Assembly: GCA_046760905.1 (NCBI GenBank)
Contig: JBHIFB010000013.1
Location: forward strand, 1-36,755
Length of the DNA: 36,755 nucleotides
Direction of reading: 5' to 3'
Source of the DNA: JBHIFB01 sp046760905
Lineage (GTDB): Bacteria > Gemmatimonadota > CAZMKB01
Shown: positions 15,341-25,500 of the stretch, one piece after another
Numbering within the stretch: the stretch's first letter is position 1
How the letters are laid out: each line of letters begins with the position of its first letter
Notes under the pieces: model-generated
Databases searched by the model: none
Seen by the model: only the letters and a program-made list of their open reading frames with translations
Told to the model about the DNA's origin: nothing
Made by a program: the position numbers and the translations under genes

Positions 15341-17674
15341 CTATTCAATGACGGTGAATTCGAAGCTATCCTCATACCAGACCTGGTTGATGTCGTAGAT
15401 GCCGATACACCCCCTGTATGTGAAGGTCCAGAGGGGAATGTTCGGTCCGATGTAGTGGGAAAGGTGGACGCTCGGGCTGGCACCGGCCGGTATGGTTACC
15501 GTCACGGGTCCTAACACCGGGTTTCCCTGGTACGGATTACCATTGGGAAGATAAACTTCGGTCCAGTAATCGAGCGTCTGCGGCGTGTCTTCGTTGTTGG
15601 TTCCCTGTACTGTGTAGCCCAAATCACTGCCTCTGGGAAAGCTTTCGGCATCGGGCGTGAGGGTCAGGGCCATGTTCGGAATAAACTCCGTGACCTGGAT
15701 CTCACCCTCGTAGGGTAGAAAATCGTGTTCGGTCACCGTGACGTAGAGCGTTCCTCCTGTGGCTGGTGTGACGGAGAAGCTCGCCACCCCGTCTGCTCCT
15801 GTTGTGCCCACCTCGTAGACCTCATCCTGTTTGTATAGGCAAACTGTCGCTCCTTCCAGAGGATCACCGCCAGATGTGACCGTAATATCAATGACTTGAT
15901 AGCCTGTAATTATCTGTGAAGGATGATCCACCGAGAGAAGGTCAGGAACGTTCGTCCAGATCTCGGTAGCCGGATCTCCAAGCCAGAGATACATCCTGGC
16001 ATTATCCACCCCGTATGATCCGTGACTGTTGATGATATAGGTGGCTGCGTGGTTGCTCATCCAGCCTATTCTGTATTCATTATAAATGTTGAACTCCCGA
16101 AACAACCACTTGTCATAATCATGATTTGGTACGGTCCAGGAAGGGTCCGTGGCACCGAGGGATGCTACCGCACCACCGGGATACTTGTTCAACCAGTACT
16201 CTCCCAGGCAACTCGTCTGGATCTGGTGGTTGTCACAGGCAATGTTGAACACGATCGGTGTGTAGTCATTGTTGGCTAGAGCCATTACATGTGATGTGGT
16301 CCAGCTGTTCCAGTAATAGTCCCAGTCCACCCATGTCGTGGTGGTGCCGTGGCCTCTGTAGTTCACGACATTGCAACCGTCGTTAATCGCCGATGTGACA
16401 TGGGCGTTCACGCCGTCAGGGAGGTGACCGTAGATTGTCTCGACGGAGAAGGGTGGTTGTTGGATGATATTTGTGCGTATATTCTCCTTACATTCAACGT
16501 ACTTCCCGGGTGCATCCTCCCGATGAGCAACGAGTGTGATATCGGTCAGCCAGTCATCCAGGGGCGGATTTTTCTCATAAGCCAAAATCTTTGAGACCTG
16601 GTTCTCAGCATCTGAGCTGCTTGTCACAGAGAGCCTGCCAACAGCTATGTCGGCATAGTTATCCGGCGGTCCCGTAATACAGGCATACCAGTAATCACTC
16701 AGGGAATCGTCCCAGTAGTAGACAGGCATGTAGTTGGTGTCCCCTACCAGCAATACATACTCCAGGTTACCTTGTTCGTATCTGTCGGTGATCTCGTTCT
16801 TGATCGTCTGGTAACTCGACGTATTGATCGAGACGACTTCGGTCTCCAGGCCCTCCAGGTGATGCCATTCGGCCAGCGGCTGGACAGCGCTTTCGAAATT
16901 CGGATGCGTTATAAGAAGATACACCGGTCCTTCGGAATCCCTCGTGCCCTCTCTTTCTTCGAGCCAATCGTAGTTGATCACATGCTGGCTGTAAGCCCTT
17001 TCCCAGTGCTCCCTCGCCGGGCCGAACGAGGTATCCAGGATCTCGCCTTCCTTCTTGGGAGCGTATGCCAATTCGACGATCAGATGAGCTGTGACGATAA
17101 GGCTGTTACGATCCGGCACATAACTCACGGGTGCTACCTCCACCAGAACGACCTCCAGGTGCCGCCAGGTGGAGGGCTCACCGATTACGGCGATTTGCGC
17201 CGGGAAGCGTTCACTTGAACGGTAAAAACTTTCATCTATGTTGAATTCAGAAGGATCATTCCCTGTATCTTTCTGTGGCTGTTGGAAAGGATAGACCCGA
17301 TAATCCGTTAGAATAACCTGCTCCTCGGCCTGAAACGACAGGTCCACCTGTGCCCCATGCGGGATTGCGATGAGGAAGCGAATCATAGGAAGTGCAGGCT
17401 TGCCGACCTCCATAAGCGTTGTCTGGCCAGGTATTGTGAGTTCTTGAAAATATTCTCCCGCCACGACTCGATCAGATGTCCAGAAGCCGGGTAGATCGAC
17501 ATCAACCACAGTCTGATTGCGGTCTGATTTCAGAGTCGTGATAACAGGGTGCGATCCTTCCTCAGATTCCCTCAATGCCACCCAGCGATTCGTGCCGGAT
17601 CCCCACACATCTCCTTGAGAGACTATTGACGCAACAAATACACAAACCAGGGCACCTGATAGTTTCCCATTCAT
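15341..17674 (-). CDS. Secreted C25 (gingipain-type) cysteine peptidase
   Basis: 777 residues: signal peptide (about 1-25), an N-terminal propeptide-like beta region, then the C25 catalytic domain (about 250-570). The probable catalytic histidine is in VVNYRGHGTTTTW (H442), the cysteine in VFNIACDNHQ (C480), and the closing WLGDPATEIW matches the GDP turn of the family. These enzymes cleave proteins outside the cell. After it come a carboxypeptidase-regulatory-like domain (about 587-665, GATVCLYKQDEVYEVGTTGA) and a beta domain (about 668-777) ending YEDSFEFTVIE, related to the end of the BNR protein at 7284-9023. No classic type IX sorting tail is seen. The gene is divergent from a peptide transporter gene. 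Confidence 0.85.
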   Translation of the reverse strand: MNGKLSGALVCVFVASIVSQGDVWGSGTNRWVALRESEEGSHPVITTLKSDRNQTVVDVDLPGFWTSDRVVAGEYFQELTIPGQTTLMEVGKPALPMIRFLIAIPHGAQVDLSFQAEEQVILTDYRVYPFQQPQKDTGNDPSEFNIDESFYRSSERFPAQIAVIGEPSTWRHLEVVLVEVAPVSYVPDRNSLIVTAHLIVELAYAPKKEGEILDTSFGPAREHWERAYSQHVINYDWLEEREGTRDSEGPVYLLITHPNFESAVQPLAEWHHLEGLETEVVSINTSSYQTIKNEITDRYEQGNLEYVLLVGDTNYMPVYYWDDSLSDYWYACITGPPDNYADIAVGRLSVTSSSDAENQVSKILAYEKNPPLDDWLTDITLVAHREDAPGKYVECKENIRTNIIQQPPFSVETIYGHLPDGVNAHVTSAINDGCNVVNYRGHGTTTTWVDWDYYWNSWTTSHVMALANNDYTPIVFNIACDNHQIQTSCLGEYWLNKYPGGAVASLGATDPSWTVPNHDYDKWLFREFNIYNEYRIGWMSNHAATYIINSHGSYGVDNARMYLWLGDPATEIWTNVPDLLSVDHPSQIITGYQVIDITVTSGGDPLEGATVCLYKQDEVYEVGTTGADGVASFSVTPATGGTLYVTVTEHDFLPYEGEIQVTEFIPNMALTLTPDAESFPRGSDLGYTVQGTNNEDTPQTLDYWTEVYLPNGNPYQGNPVLGPVTVTIPAGASPSVHLSHYIGPNIPLWTFTYRGCIGIYDINQVWYEDSFEFTVIE

Positions 17675-17877
17675 CTGATCTCTCTCCTTCCAGCCCTAAA
17701 GAAATAAGGAATGATGTTGTATATCAGATAAAAGCACGACAGTGTCTCTCACAGCCCGTAGTTTATCACAGATACCCGCCGATGTCAAGCAGCCTGCTGA
17801 GGTATGTTTCAGACTTGATTTGCCTACTAGGCTCGCCAAAGGAACACTTCTCTTGGAGCGGAATATTTTCAGAGGCT

Positions 17878-17910
17878 CCTTGAGAAAAAGGTTTTTAACT
17901 GTCCTCAAGG
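17878..17910. repeat. Inverted repeat upstream of the peptide transporter gene
   Basis: CCTTGAG (17878-17884) and CTCAAGG (17904-17910) flank 19 bases, about 40 bases before the POT gene start and within the divergent intergenic region shared with the C25 peptidase gene. It could be an operator, but nothing shows which protein binds. Confidence 0.3.
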
Positions 17911-17949
17911 TTACTATATTTATCTGAATCAATCCGAGAGGAGGCTTTG

Positions 17950-19293
17950 ATGCAGGAACACACCGCTGCCGTGACTGAGAAACAATCCTGGAAATTCCCC
18001 CGGGAGTTCTGGCTTGCTAATTTTATGGAGCTCTGTGAGCGGGCAGCGTATTACGGATTTTTCATAGTACTAACGCTCTACCTCACCGACGTAGTCGGAT
18101 TCACAGATAAAGAAACGGGAGTCGTTGCGGGAGTTTTTTTCGCCGGGTTGTATTTCTTACCGCCTTTCGTAGGGGCCATCGCGGATAAGATCGGTTTCAA
18201 GAACGGGCTCATGCTGGCATTCAGCCTCCTTACGATAGGATATTTCTTTCTGGGTGTGTTCCACTCAAAACTGGCAGTCATTCTCTTTCTCACCGTGGTG
18301 ATGGTGGGCGGTTCGTTCATAAAGCCGCTGATCACAGGGACCGTAGCGAAAACCACAACCGAAACAAACCGAGCCCGGGGCTATTCCCTCTTTTACTGGG
18401 TAGTCAATATCGGGGCTTTCAGCGGGAAAACCTTCGTTCCTTACATCCGCCAGGGAATCGGACTGCCTTACGTCAATTTCTTCTCCTCCGCGATGGCCTT
18501 TCTGGCGCTGATATTTGCCGTTTTTATATTCAAACGTGTCGATTCTCCGGGTGAGGGGAAATCGATCAGGGAAGTCCTCCATGCACTTAAAAGCATATTC
18601 AGGGCACCACGCCTGGTCGCCTTGACGCTGATTGTCGCCGGTTTCTGGATTATCCAGTACCAGCTATATGCCACAATGCCCAAGTATGTTATCCGCCTCC
18701 TTGGTGAACAGGCACGGCCCGAATGGCTCGCGAATGTGAATCCTGCAGTGGTCGTCATTTTTGTGGTGCTCATAACCCAGCTCATGAAGAAACGAATGGC
18801 TGTCACATCGATGCTTGTAGGGATGCTCCTTATGCCTTTCTCGGCGCTTGCCATGTCTGCGAGTCCTATACTCGAGAAGATTGCCGGCTCCTCGATCCAG
18901 GTGATTGGGTTTTTTACGATGCACCCGCTGACTATAATGATGATCGTCGGGATCGGTATCCAGGGGCTTGCAGAGTGTTTCATCTCACCAAGGTTTTTGG
19001 AATACTTTTCACTGCAGGCTCCAAAGGGAGAGGAAGGTCTCTACCTGGGATTCAGTCACCTCCATTCATTTTTCTCTGCCCTTTTCGGTTTTATCGTATC
19101 GGGTTTTCTGCTGGATTCCTACTGCCCTGATCCCAAAACCCTCCCGGCTGGACTGACGCAAGCCGGGAAAGCGGCCTACTACGCGAACGCGCATCATATC
19201 TGGTATTACTTCGCTTCAATCGGCCTGACCGCGGCTGTTGCTCTTTTCATCTTCAGATATGTAACGATGAGGATAGACGGTGAAAAACGGTAA
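17950..19293 (+). CDS. POT-family proton-dependent oligopeptide transporter
   Basis: 447 residues with about 12 hydrophobic helices. The proton-coupling ExxER motif of POT/PTR2 transporters is in helix 1 (MELCERAAYYGFF). Other POT features are the YFLPPFVGAIADKIGFKN loop after helix 2 and a conserved SLFYWVVNIGAF segment. It should import di- and tripeptides, or related nitrogenous solutes, with protons across the inner membrane. ATG 17950 is set by AGGAGG at 17939-17944, five bases upstream; an in-frame TTG just before it is too close to that site. It is divergent from the C25 peptidase gene, which suggests one scheme of extracellular proteolysis and peptide uptake. Confidence 0.88.
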   Translation: MQEHTAAVTEKQSWKFPREFWLANFMELCERAAYYGFFIVLTLYLTDVVGFTDKETGVVAGVFFAGLYFLPPFVGAIADKIGFKNGLMLAFSLLTIGYFFLGVFHSKLAVILFLTVVMVGGSFIKPLITGTVAKTTTETNRARGYSLFYWVVNIGAFSGKTFVPYIRQGIGLPYVNFFSSAMAFLALIFAVFIFKRVDSPGEGKSIREVLHALKSIFRAPRLVALTLIVAGFWIIQYQLYATMPKYVIRLLGEQARPEWLANVNPAVVVIFVVLITQLMKKRMAVTSMLVGMLLMPFSALAMSASPILEKIAGSSIQVIGFFTMHPLTIMMIVGIGIQGLAECFISPRFLEYFSLQAPKGEEGLYLGFSHLHSFFSALFGFIVSGFLLDSYCPDPKTLPAGLTQAGKAAYYANAHHIWYYFASIGLTAAVALFIFRYVTMRIDGEKR

Positions 19294-19329
19294 AAGGCAT
19301 TATCTTGTGCGGTGGGCTCAGAGGACCGT

Positions 19330-19986
19330 TTAATAGAAATTCCTGAGGCGTGACTTTTTCTGCTTTATCTCCTTCCAAATAGGATAATCCTTGGGTCTGT
19401 CTATGTCGTGGAGTGTTTCCAACATTGCGACCTCGAGATCTAGTTTACGGGCTTTCTCGAGTGTCTGCTCCATGACATGCCTGCTCCCCCAGTCGATACC
19501 CTCGAACAGGCCGACAGCAGGCATGCTTAAGCCTATTAGATAATATCCTCCGTCTGCAGCGGGCCCTATCACGACATCGTTTGTTTCCAGACGGCGGAAT
19601 GCGTCTCTGAGCGAACGGATGCTCAACTCCGGGCAATCGGTTCCTATCACTACGACTTCACGCGCCCCATGACGGAAGGCATCCTCTGTGGCCCTCCTTA
19701 ACCGATCACCAAGGTCACCTTCTCCCTGGTCTGTGAGATTCCACCCACTCCCCAGCCAGGATTCCATGTCATTTCTGCTACCCCCACAGAAGCGGATTTC
19801 TGTTACGGCGGAAGTCTGCCTGCAGAACTCCCCCACAATCATTAGGATATAGTCCGACATTTCTCTGTGCATGTCGGCTGCGCCATCCTCTCCCAGAAGA
19901 GGGATCAGGCGGGTCTTTGTTTTTCCAGGCACGGGAACCTTCGTGAAAACGATTATCATCTTATCACGAGCAGCAGGGGAAGTCAT
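19330..19986 (-). CDS. TIGR04282/DUF2064 family glycosyltransferase
   Basis: 218 residues, a GT-A-like nucleotidyl/glycosyltransferase fold. The family's opening is present (VFTKVPVPGKTKTRLIPLLG), together with VVIGTDCPEL, GPAADGGYYLIGL and TLHDIDRPKDY. TIGR04282 proteins are often encoded near arsenosugar-type radical SAM genes, as here: an ArsS-like gene lies 89 bases upstream on the same strand. The biochemical role is not established; transfer of a sugar to a small acceptor is the usual guess. No good ribosome binding site is visible; an alternative start is the internal ATG at residue 9. Confidence 0.8.
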   Translation of the reverse strand: MTSPAARDKMIIVFTKVPVPGKTKTRLIPLLGEDGAADMHREMSDYILMIVGEFCRQTSAVTEIRFCGGSRNDMESWLGSGWNLTDQGEGDLGDRLRRATEDAFRHGAREVVVIGTDCPELSIRSLRDAFRRLETNDVVIGPAADGGYYLIGLSMPAVGLFEGIDWGSRHVMEQTLEKARKLDLEVAMLETLHDIDRPKDYPIWKEIKQKKSRLRNFY

Positions 19987-20075
19987 TGTCTCATCAAGCA
20001 GGGCCGCTGCTTACGGCCCGTATGTTCGGTATCGAGAGTGTGGCAGGATGAACTTTGAGTGACAGTCAATTCTTT

Positions 20076-21038
20076 CTAGGCCTCTAAAACGAGGGCCCCG
20101 CCGCAGGAGGATCCGTAACCGGCTGTGCATCCGAAGCAGTGGGTGCCCGTTGTGATATTCCTTCCTATTAGCCGCTGGGGATCGAACTCCTTCACGTGGC
20201 CGATATCCTCACCGCTTACAGGGAGACCCAATGCCAGGTTAAAATCGCAATCATATATTTGGCCATCCCAGCCGATACTGATCTGATGCCTGCACATCAA
20301 CCCATCGAGTGCAGCCGGGTTGAAGGAATCCTTCAGGAGATCCCTGTACTGCTCATCCTTCCCATCGCGTTCAAGAATGCCGAGGAATCGTCCCATCGGC
20401 ATATTAGTAATAGTGATCAGACGGTTGAACTTGATCCCGAAACGTTCCTCGAGTTCTCTTTTGTAATCTGCTTCAAGCTTGAGCTGGTTTGGTGGCAGGA
20501 AAGGTCCGAGAGGATTGTAAACTAGGTTGAGCGGGAGAGCCTCGTTGGTTCCATATCCGAAAGAATTCAGCTTCCTGAGGACTCGAATGCTCTTCTGGTA
20601 GGTACCGGTTCCTCGCTGACTGTCGACATTCTCCTCGAGGTAGCAGGGAAGTGATGCAACGAGGAAGACTCCTAGCTCACTGAGGAAAGACGGGATGTCC
20701 TCGTATTCTGGTTCGAGGTATACAGTCAGATTCGTCCTGACCTGTACTGGGAAGCCCTCGTCTCTCAGAATCCCGACGAATTCACGAAAATTGGGGTGTA
20801 TTTCGGGAGTGCCACCTGTCACATCAACTAGATCGGGTTCCGTCTTTCGCGCCGCCTCGATCACATACTCCATCGTCTCCCAGTTCATCATCTCGGTGCG
20901 AGAGGGTGAGGAACCGAGGTGACAGTGCACGCAGCGCTGGTTACACCTGAGACCGACGTTCACCTGGATGATATCAAGATCCTGGTTATACAATGCCTCG
21001 TCATCGTGTGTTATTACTCTTCTCTCAAACTCGTTCAT
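20076..21038 (-). CDS. arsS: ArsS-like radical SAM/Cys-rich protein
   Basis: 320 residues. The radical SAM motif C-x3-C-x2-C is at C32, C36 and C39 (RCNQRCVHC), followed by DVTGGTPEIHPNF, the family's form of the GGE motif. The C-terminal Cys-rich domain has MCRHQ, YDCDFNLALGLP and HCFGCTAGYGSSCGGAL, typical of the ArsS/rSAM_SeCys family (TIGR04167). In cyanobacteria ArsS attaches a deoxyadenosyl group to dimethylarsenic in arsenosugar synthesis. AAGGAG seven bases before the ATG supports the start. The next gene in the same direction is the TIGR04282 glycosyltransferase. No ArsM methyltransferase is in the window, so the arsenic substrate is inference from the family. All the family cysteines are encoded as Cys; no in-frame TGA suggests selenocysteine. 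Confidence 0.85.
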   Translation of the reverse strand: MNEFERRVITHDDEALYNQDLDIIQVNVGLRCNQRCVHCHLGSSPSRTEMMNWETMEYVIEAARKTEPDLVDVTGGTPEIHPNFREFVGILRDEGFPVQVRTNLTVYLEPEYEDIPSFLSELGVFLVASLPCYLEENVDSQRGTGTYQKSIRVLRKLNSFGYGTNEALPLNLVYNPLGPFLPPNQLKLEADYKRELEERFGIKFNRLITITNMPMGRFLGILERDGKDEQYRDLLKDSFNPAALDGLMCRHQISIGWDGQIYDCDFNLALGLPVSGEDIGHVKEFDPQRLIGRNITTGTHCFGCTAGYGSSCGGALVLEA

Positions 21039-21240
21039 GGGAGCGCTCCTTGTCTTTACTAATCAAAAATACGGTCACAGACAGGGGATCATTATACGAA
21101 TCTTTCGAATATGTTTAATCAATATTATGAACTTCGATTCATGATATCAATACCCATGAACGCATAAAACATCCCCAATCTCAACTCGGCAAACTGTATA
21201 TGAGGCGTATTCCTGAAAGGCCAACACTGATTTAACTTCA

Positions 21241-21269
21241 TTGACAGGATCTCCTTTCTCTGATAGTAT
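21241..21269 (+). promoter_or_regulatory. Sigma-70 promoter of the EamA transporter gene
   Basis: TTGACA (21241-21246), 17-base spacer, TAGTAT (21264-21269). Predicted start near 21276, leaving a leader of only about 15 bases before ATG 21291, which fits the lack of a clear Shine-Dalgarno sequence. Confidence 0.65.
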
Positions 21270-21290
21270 CACATGAAACAAGCATGAACC

Positions 21291-22211
21291 ATGGATACAA
21301 GAACGTTCAAATCTAATCTTCTGCTTATTCTCGCTGCCATTATCTGGGGATTTTCCTTCGTGGCTCAGCGTGCAGGTATGGAATATGTGGGACCTTTCAC
21401 ATTTAATGCGGTTCGTTTCGCCCTGGGCGGCATTGGGTTGATTCCCTTTCTATGGCTTAACCGAAGCCGCCGAATTAACTCCGGTGAAAATCATCCAGCC
21501 CCGATGCCGAAGACATTCAGATTTGGCAGCCTTCTGGTGGGATTGATACTTTTTACCGGTTCCTCTTTCCAGCAGATCGGTATAGTTTATACCACTGCGG
21601 GTAAGGCCGGCTTCATCACAGGCCTATATGTAATTATGGTGCCTATACTGGGTCTTTTTTTGGGACAGCAGTCTGATACCAGGATATGGCTCGGGGCAGC
21701 TCTGGCGACAGCGGGACTATATCTTCTAAGTATCACCGAAACCCTTACCATCTCCCTCGGAGATCTGCTTGTGCTCATAAGCGCACTTTTCTGGGCGGGT
21801 CATGTTCTCGTCATTGGCTGGCTATCATCAAGAACCGATCCGATCGAGTTGGCTTTCTTCCAGTTTTTGGCGTGCTCGTTATTGAGTTTCATCGCGGCTC
21901 TACTTGTTGAAACGATAACCCTCTGGGGGATTCAGAAAGCCATCATTGCAATCTTTTATGCGGGATTTTTCTCCGTTGGTATCGGCTTTACACTTCAAGT
22001 GATAGCTCAACGGCACGCTCATCCTGCCCACGCAGCGATTATCCTGAGCCTGGAAACTGTCTTTGCAGCATTCGGAGGCTGGCTAATACTGAATGAGGTG
22101 CTCTCCCACCGGGCGATTGCAGGTTGTGCACTCATGCTGACGGGGATGATAGTGTCTCAGCTAAACCTGAAGCAAGAAAACGCCCAAACACCACGAAGCG
22201 GCTCCCCTTAA
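21291..22211 (+). CDS. EamA/DMT-family membrane transporter
   Basis: 306 residues with about ten hydrophobic helices arranged as two EamA repeats. The first opens LLLILAAIIWGFSFVAQRAG and the second GDLLVLISALFWAGHVLVIG. The family exports or imports small metabolites such as amino acids and nucleotide-related compounds at the inner membrane; the substrate cannot be read. It appears monocistronic, with its own promoter at 21241-21269 and the next promoter at 22252-22280. Confidence 0.88.
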   Translation: MDTRTFKSNLLLILAAIIWGFSFVAQRAGMEYVGPFTFNAVRFALGGIGLIPFLWLNRSRRINSGENHPAPMPKTFRFGSLLVGLILFTGSSFQQIGIVYTTAGKAGFITGLYVIMVPILGLFLGQQSDTRIWLGAALATAGLYLLSITETLTISLGDLLVLISALFWAGHVLVIGWLSSRTDPIELAFFQFLACSLLSFIAALLVETITLWGIQKAIIAIFYAGFFSVGIGFTLQVIAQRHAHPAHAAIILSLETVFAAFGGWLILNEVLSHRAIAGCALMLTGMIVSQLNLKQENAQTPRSGSP

Positions 22212-22251
22212 TAGCCTCGATTCTGTTACTGGTTGAAATTTCTGGGAGATA

Positions 22252-22280
22252 TTGACAAACCGGTAGTAATATGATAGAAT
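22252..22280 (+). promoter_or_regulatory. Sigma-70 promoter of the large C25 peptidase gene
   Basis: TTGACA (22252-22257), 17-base spacer, TAGAAT (22275-22280): 11 of 12 consensus positions. The start near 22287 gives a leader of about 220 bases before ATG 22506, in which I see no gene. Confidence 0.75.
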
Positions 22281-22505
22281 GAGATGTCAGGATGGTTTTG
22301 CTGAATCTGCGATACACGCCTCCTTTTCTTGAGAGGACTCCTGCGTGAAGAACCGACCTACACACATAATTACCGATAGCTATGAGCTCCAATCTCCCTA
22401 TTTCGAGAAATGCCTTTCAGGGAGAGAACGGTAGATCACAAACCTTCCTGGCTATTGAATTAACAGGTAAATCTCAAACCGTATTGTTTCGAGGAGGAAC
22501 CTGTA

Positions 22506-25500
22506 ATGAAATGGAACCTGTTCGTTCTTCTCTGTCTGCTTCTCTCTGGATTTTTAATTGTGGGACCCTTTTCAAGCCCCGCCTTCGCGACGGATTCAGA
22601 GGGATCTCTGACAGTGAGCATCAGCACCGGTCCTTACGAGATAAAGGAAGATGGCGGTGAACATGAGATCGTGATGAGTGAATTCGGCCGAAACCTCGTT
22701 CCCGGAACCCCCGCTCTTCCTGCGAGGATATTCAGCATCGCAATACCCCCCGGTGCCAAAATCACAGGCGTAAGCTTCAAGGCACGGGATAGTATCACTC
22801 TCCCCGGCCAATACCGCTTGCATCCGATACCTCTTCCGAGAGTGCTCGGAGAAGAAAACCCCGCAGTGTACGAACGCGAGAAGAAGGCAAGAGATGCAAA
22901 ATTCAGAGCTGTTTATGGGAGTGATGAACCGTATCCAGCTGCTTCGGGCCAGTTCGTGCGCCGTGCCGGCTACCGTAAGTACAACCTTGCCGACGTTCGA
23001 ATTTACCCGTTCACATATCGGCCAAAATCGGGTACGCTCATCTATCATCCCGAGGTAGATGTCACAATCGATTATTCGATTCCGGAGGTTTCTCCGGCAA
23101 GCACTGTCCTGATCGACAACCTGACGAGGACAGAGCGGCTTGCACAGCAGATGATAGTAAATTATGAGCAGGCCGGCTCCTGGTATCCTGAAGACAAGGG
23201 AGGTCCCCCGGGGGGAAGGGGTACCAACGACTTCGTGATCATCACACTGGAATCCTTAGTATCTTCGGTGCAGCCGCTGGTGGACTGGGAGATAGGCAAG
23301 GGAAGGACAGCCAATGTGGTGACTACATCCTGGATCAACGATAACTACACGGGCTACGATCTTGCGGAGAAGATGAGGAACTTCCTCCGGGAGAAATACC
23401 CTTCAAGCGAATGGGGTATAGAGGATGTATGCCTCGTGGGGCACTATGATGATGTGCCAATGCGCCGCGTCTGGCAGGATACGGGGTATGGTAAGCCTGA
23501 GACAGATTACTACTACGCGGAACTCTCCCTTCCGGATGACGAGTCCTGGGATGCAGACGGTGACCACAAGTGGGGTGAGGATTCTGATCCGATCGACTTC
23601 ACCGCCGAGGTTAATGTGGGCCGCATACCATGGAGCGAACCGGAAACCGTACAGCATATATGCGAGAAGTCGGTAGCATATGAAAACAATTTCGAGCCGG
23701 AGTTTAAGAAAAACATACTTCTTCTGGGCGCTTTCTTCTGGCCGGACACGGACAACGCTGTGCTGATGGAGTATAAGACCAACCCGGATCTTCACCCTTG
23801 GATGGAAGAGTGGACGATGACGCGGATGTATGAAGACGCCTACTCATCATATCCATGTGACTATGACCTGACGAACGACAACGTGAGGTCTGTCTGGTCA
23901 TCAGGGATGTTCTCTTTTGTAAACTGGGCCGGTCATGGATCTCCGGATGCCTGCTGGATCTATTACAGTCCCGGATATTTCATCAGCAATTACGATTGTC
24001 CGATCCTGAACGACGACTACCCTGCCATTATCTTCGCCGACGCCTGCAGTAACTCTGACACCGATTACCTGAACATCGGCCAGGCGATGATGGAGCAGGG
24101 TGGCATCGGCTTTCTAGGTGCGACGAAGGTGGCATACGGGATGCCCGGCTGGAACGATCCGCTTGACGGGTCGAGCCAGTCCCTCGACTATTACTTCACA
24201 ACCTGCTGCACATCCGGTGATTACAGCCAGGGAGAGGCGCATCAATGGTCGCTGCGTGAGATGTACGTACGCGGACTCTGGTACTATACCTACTACGAGA
24301 CATTCGAGTGGGGCGCCCTCTGGGGCAATCCCGACCTCTCTATGGGAACTATGCCGGTTCTTGCAATACTTTTCCCGGATGGACTCCCCGCGGCAACGAA
24401 TCCACCGGGTCCGGAAATACCCATAACGATTCAGATAATGGATGGCCAGGAGACCTATGTGCCGGGAACCGGGAAGATGCATTATCGCTTCGACCCTGCC
24501 GATCCCTTTACCGAGGTGGACTTCGAGGACATGGGTGAGAACCTTTACAGGGCGGTGCTGCCGGCTGCTGTACCAGGAGACGAGCCGGAGTTTTACTTCA
24601 GTGCCCAGGGCGACGGCGGTACCATAGTCTATTCGCCTCCCGAAGCACCTGATGTTACCTATTCCTTCGAGGTATGCCTCATCGAGGAGCTTGTACAGGA
24701 TAACTTCGAGGCCGATCTCGGGTGGACCGTCGAGGACATCGATGTCCTGGGCGGAACCTGGGAACGCTGCGTTCCAAACCTGACTTCAGGACGCCAGGTC
24801 GCACCGGAGGAAGACAACCCGAATGGCACCGGAACTTACTGCTTTGTCACGGAAAACGGGCCACCAGGCGGCTATTACAGGGACTACGACGTAGATGGTG
24901 GGCCCACCATGCTCATATCGCCCGTGTTCGATCTGAGTTCCTGCGACGCCGATATGAGCTTCTACCTCTGGCATTACAATGATGATCTTGATGATTACCT
25001 AACGATCGAGGTGTCAAACGATGACGGCGACACATGGGCCACTGTGGAGCAGGTAATGAACACATCAGAGTGGCAGCATTACGATTTCACAGTCTCAGAC
25101 TATATAACGCCGTCGGATCAGGTCAGGGTACGTTTCAGCATCCAGGACAACCCGATCAATTCGATAACGGAGGCCGGTCTGGACGATTTCGAGGTGAGAT
25201 GTCTGGATTTCGCACCGAACATCTGGGCAGATGCATACAGCTTCTCCGCCTCCGAGGGTTGCAACATTACTTTATACCTGGATGCAGGCCCTGACTATGC
25301 AGGGCGCCAGTATGTGATTGGAGGCGGTATAAGCGGCGCCTATCCCGGTACGATGCTGCCGGGAGGTACGGTCATTCCTCTCAACAGAGATGCCCTCACG
25401 GACATCATTTTGGCCAATCTCAACGGACCACTTTTTCAGAACTTCTTGGGGAATCTGGACGGTGAGGGGAAAGCGACTGCCACGCTTAATATACCAGGGC

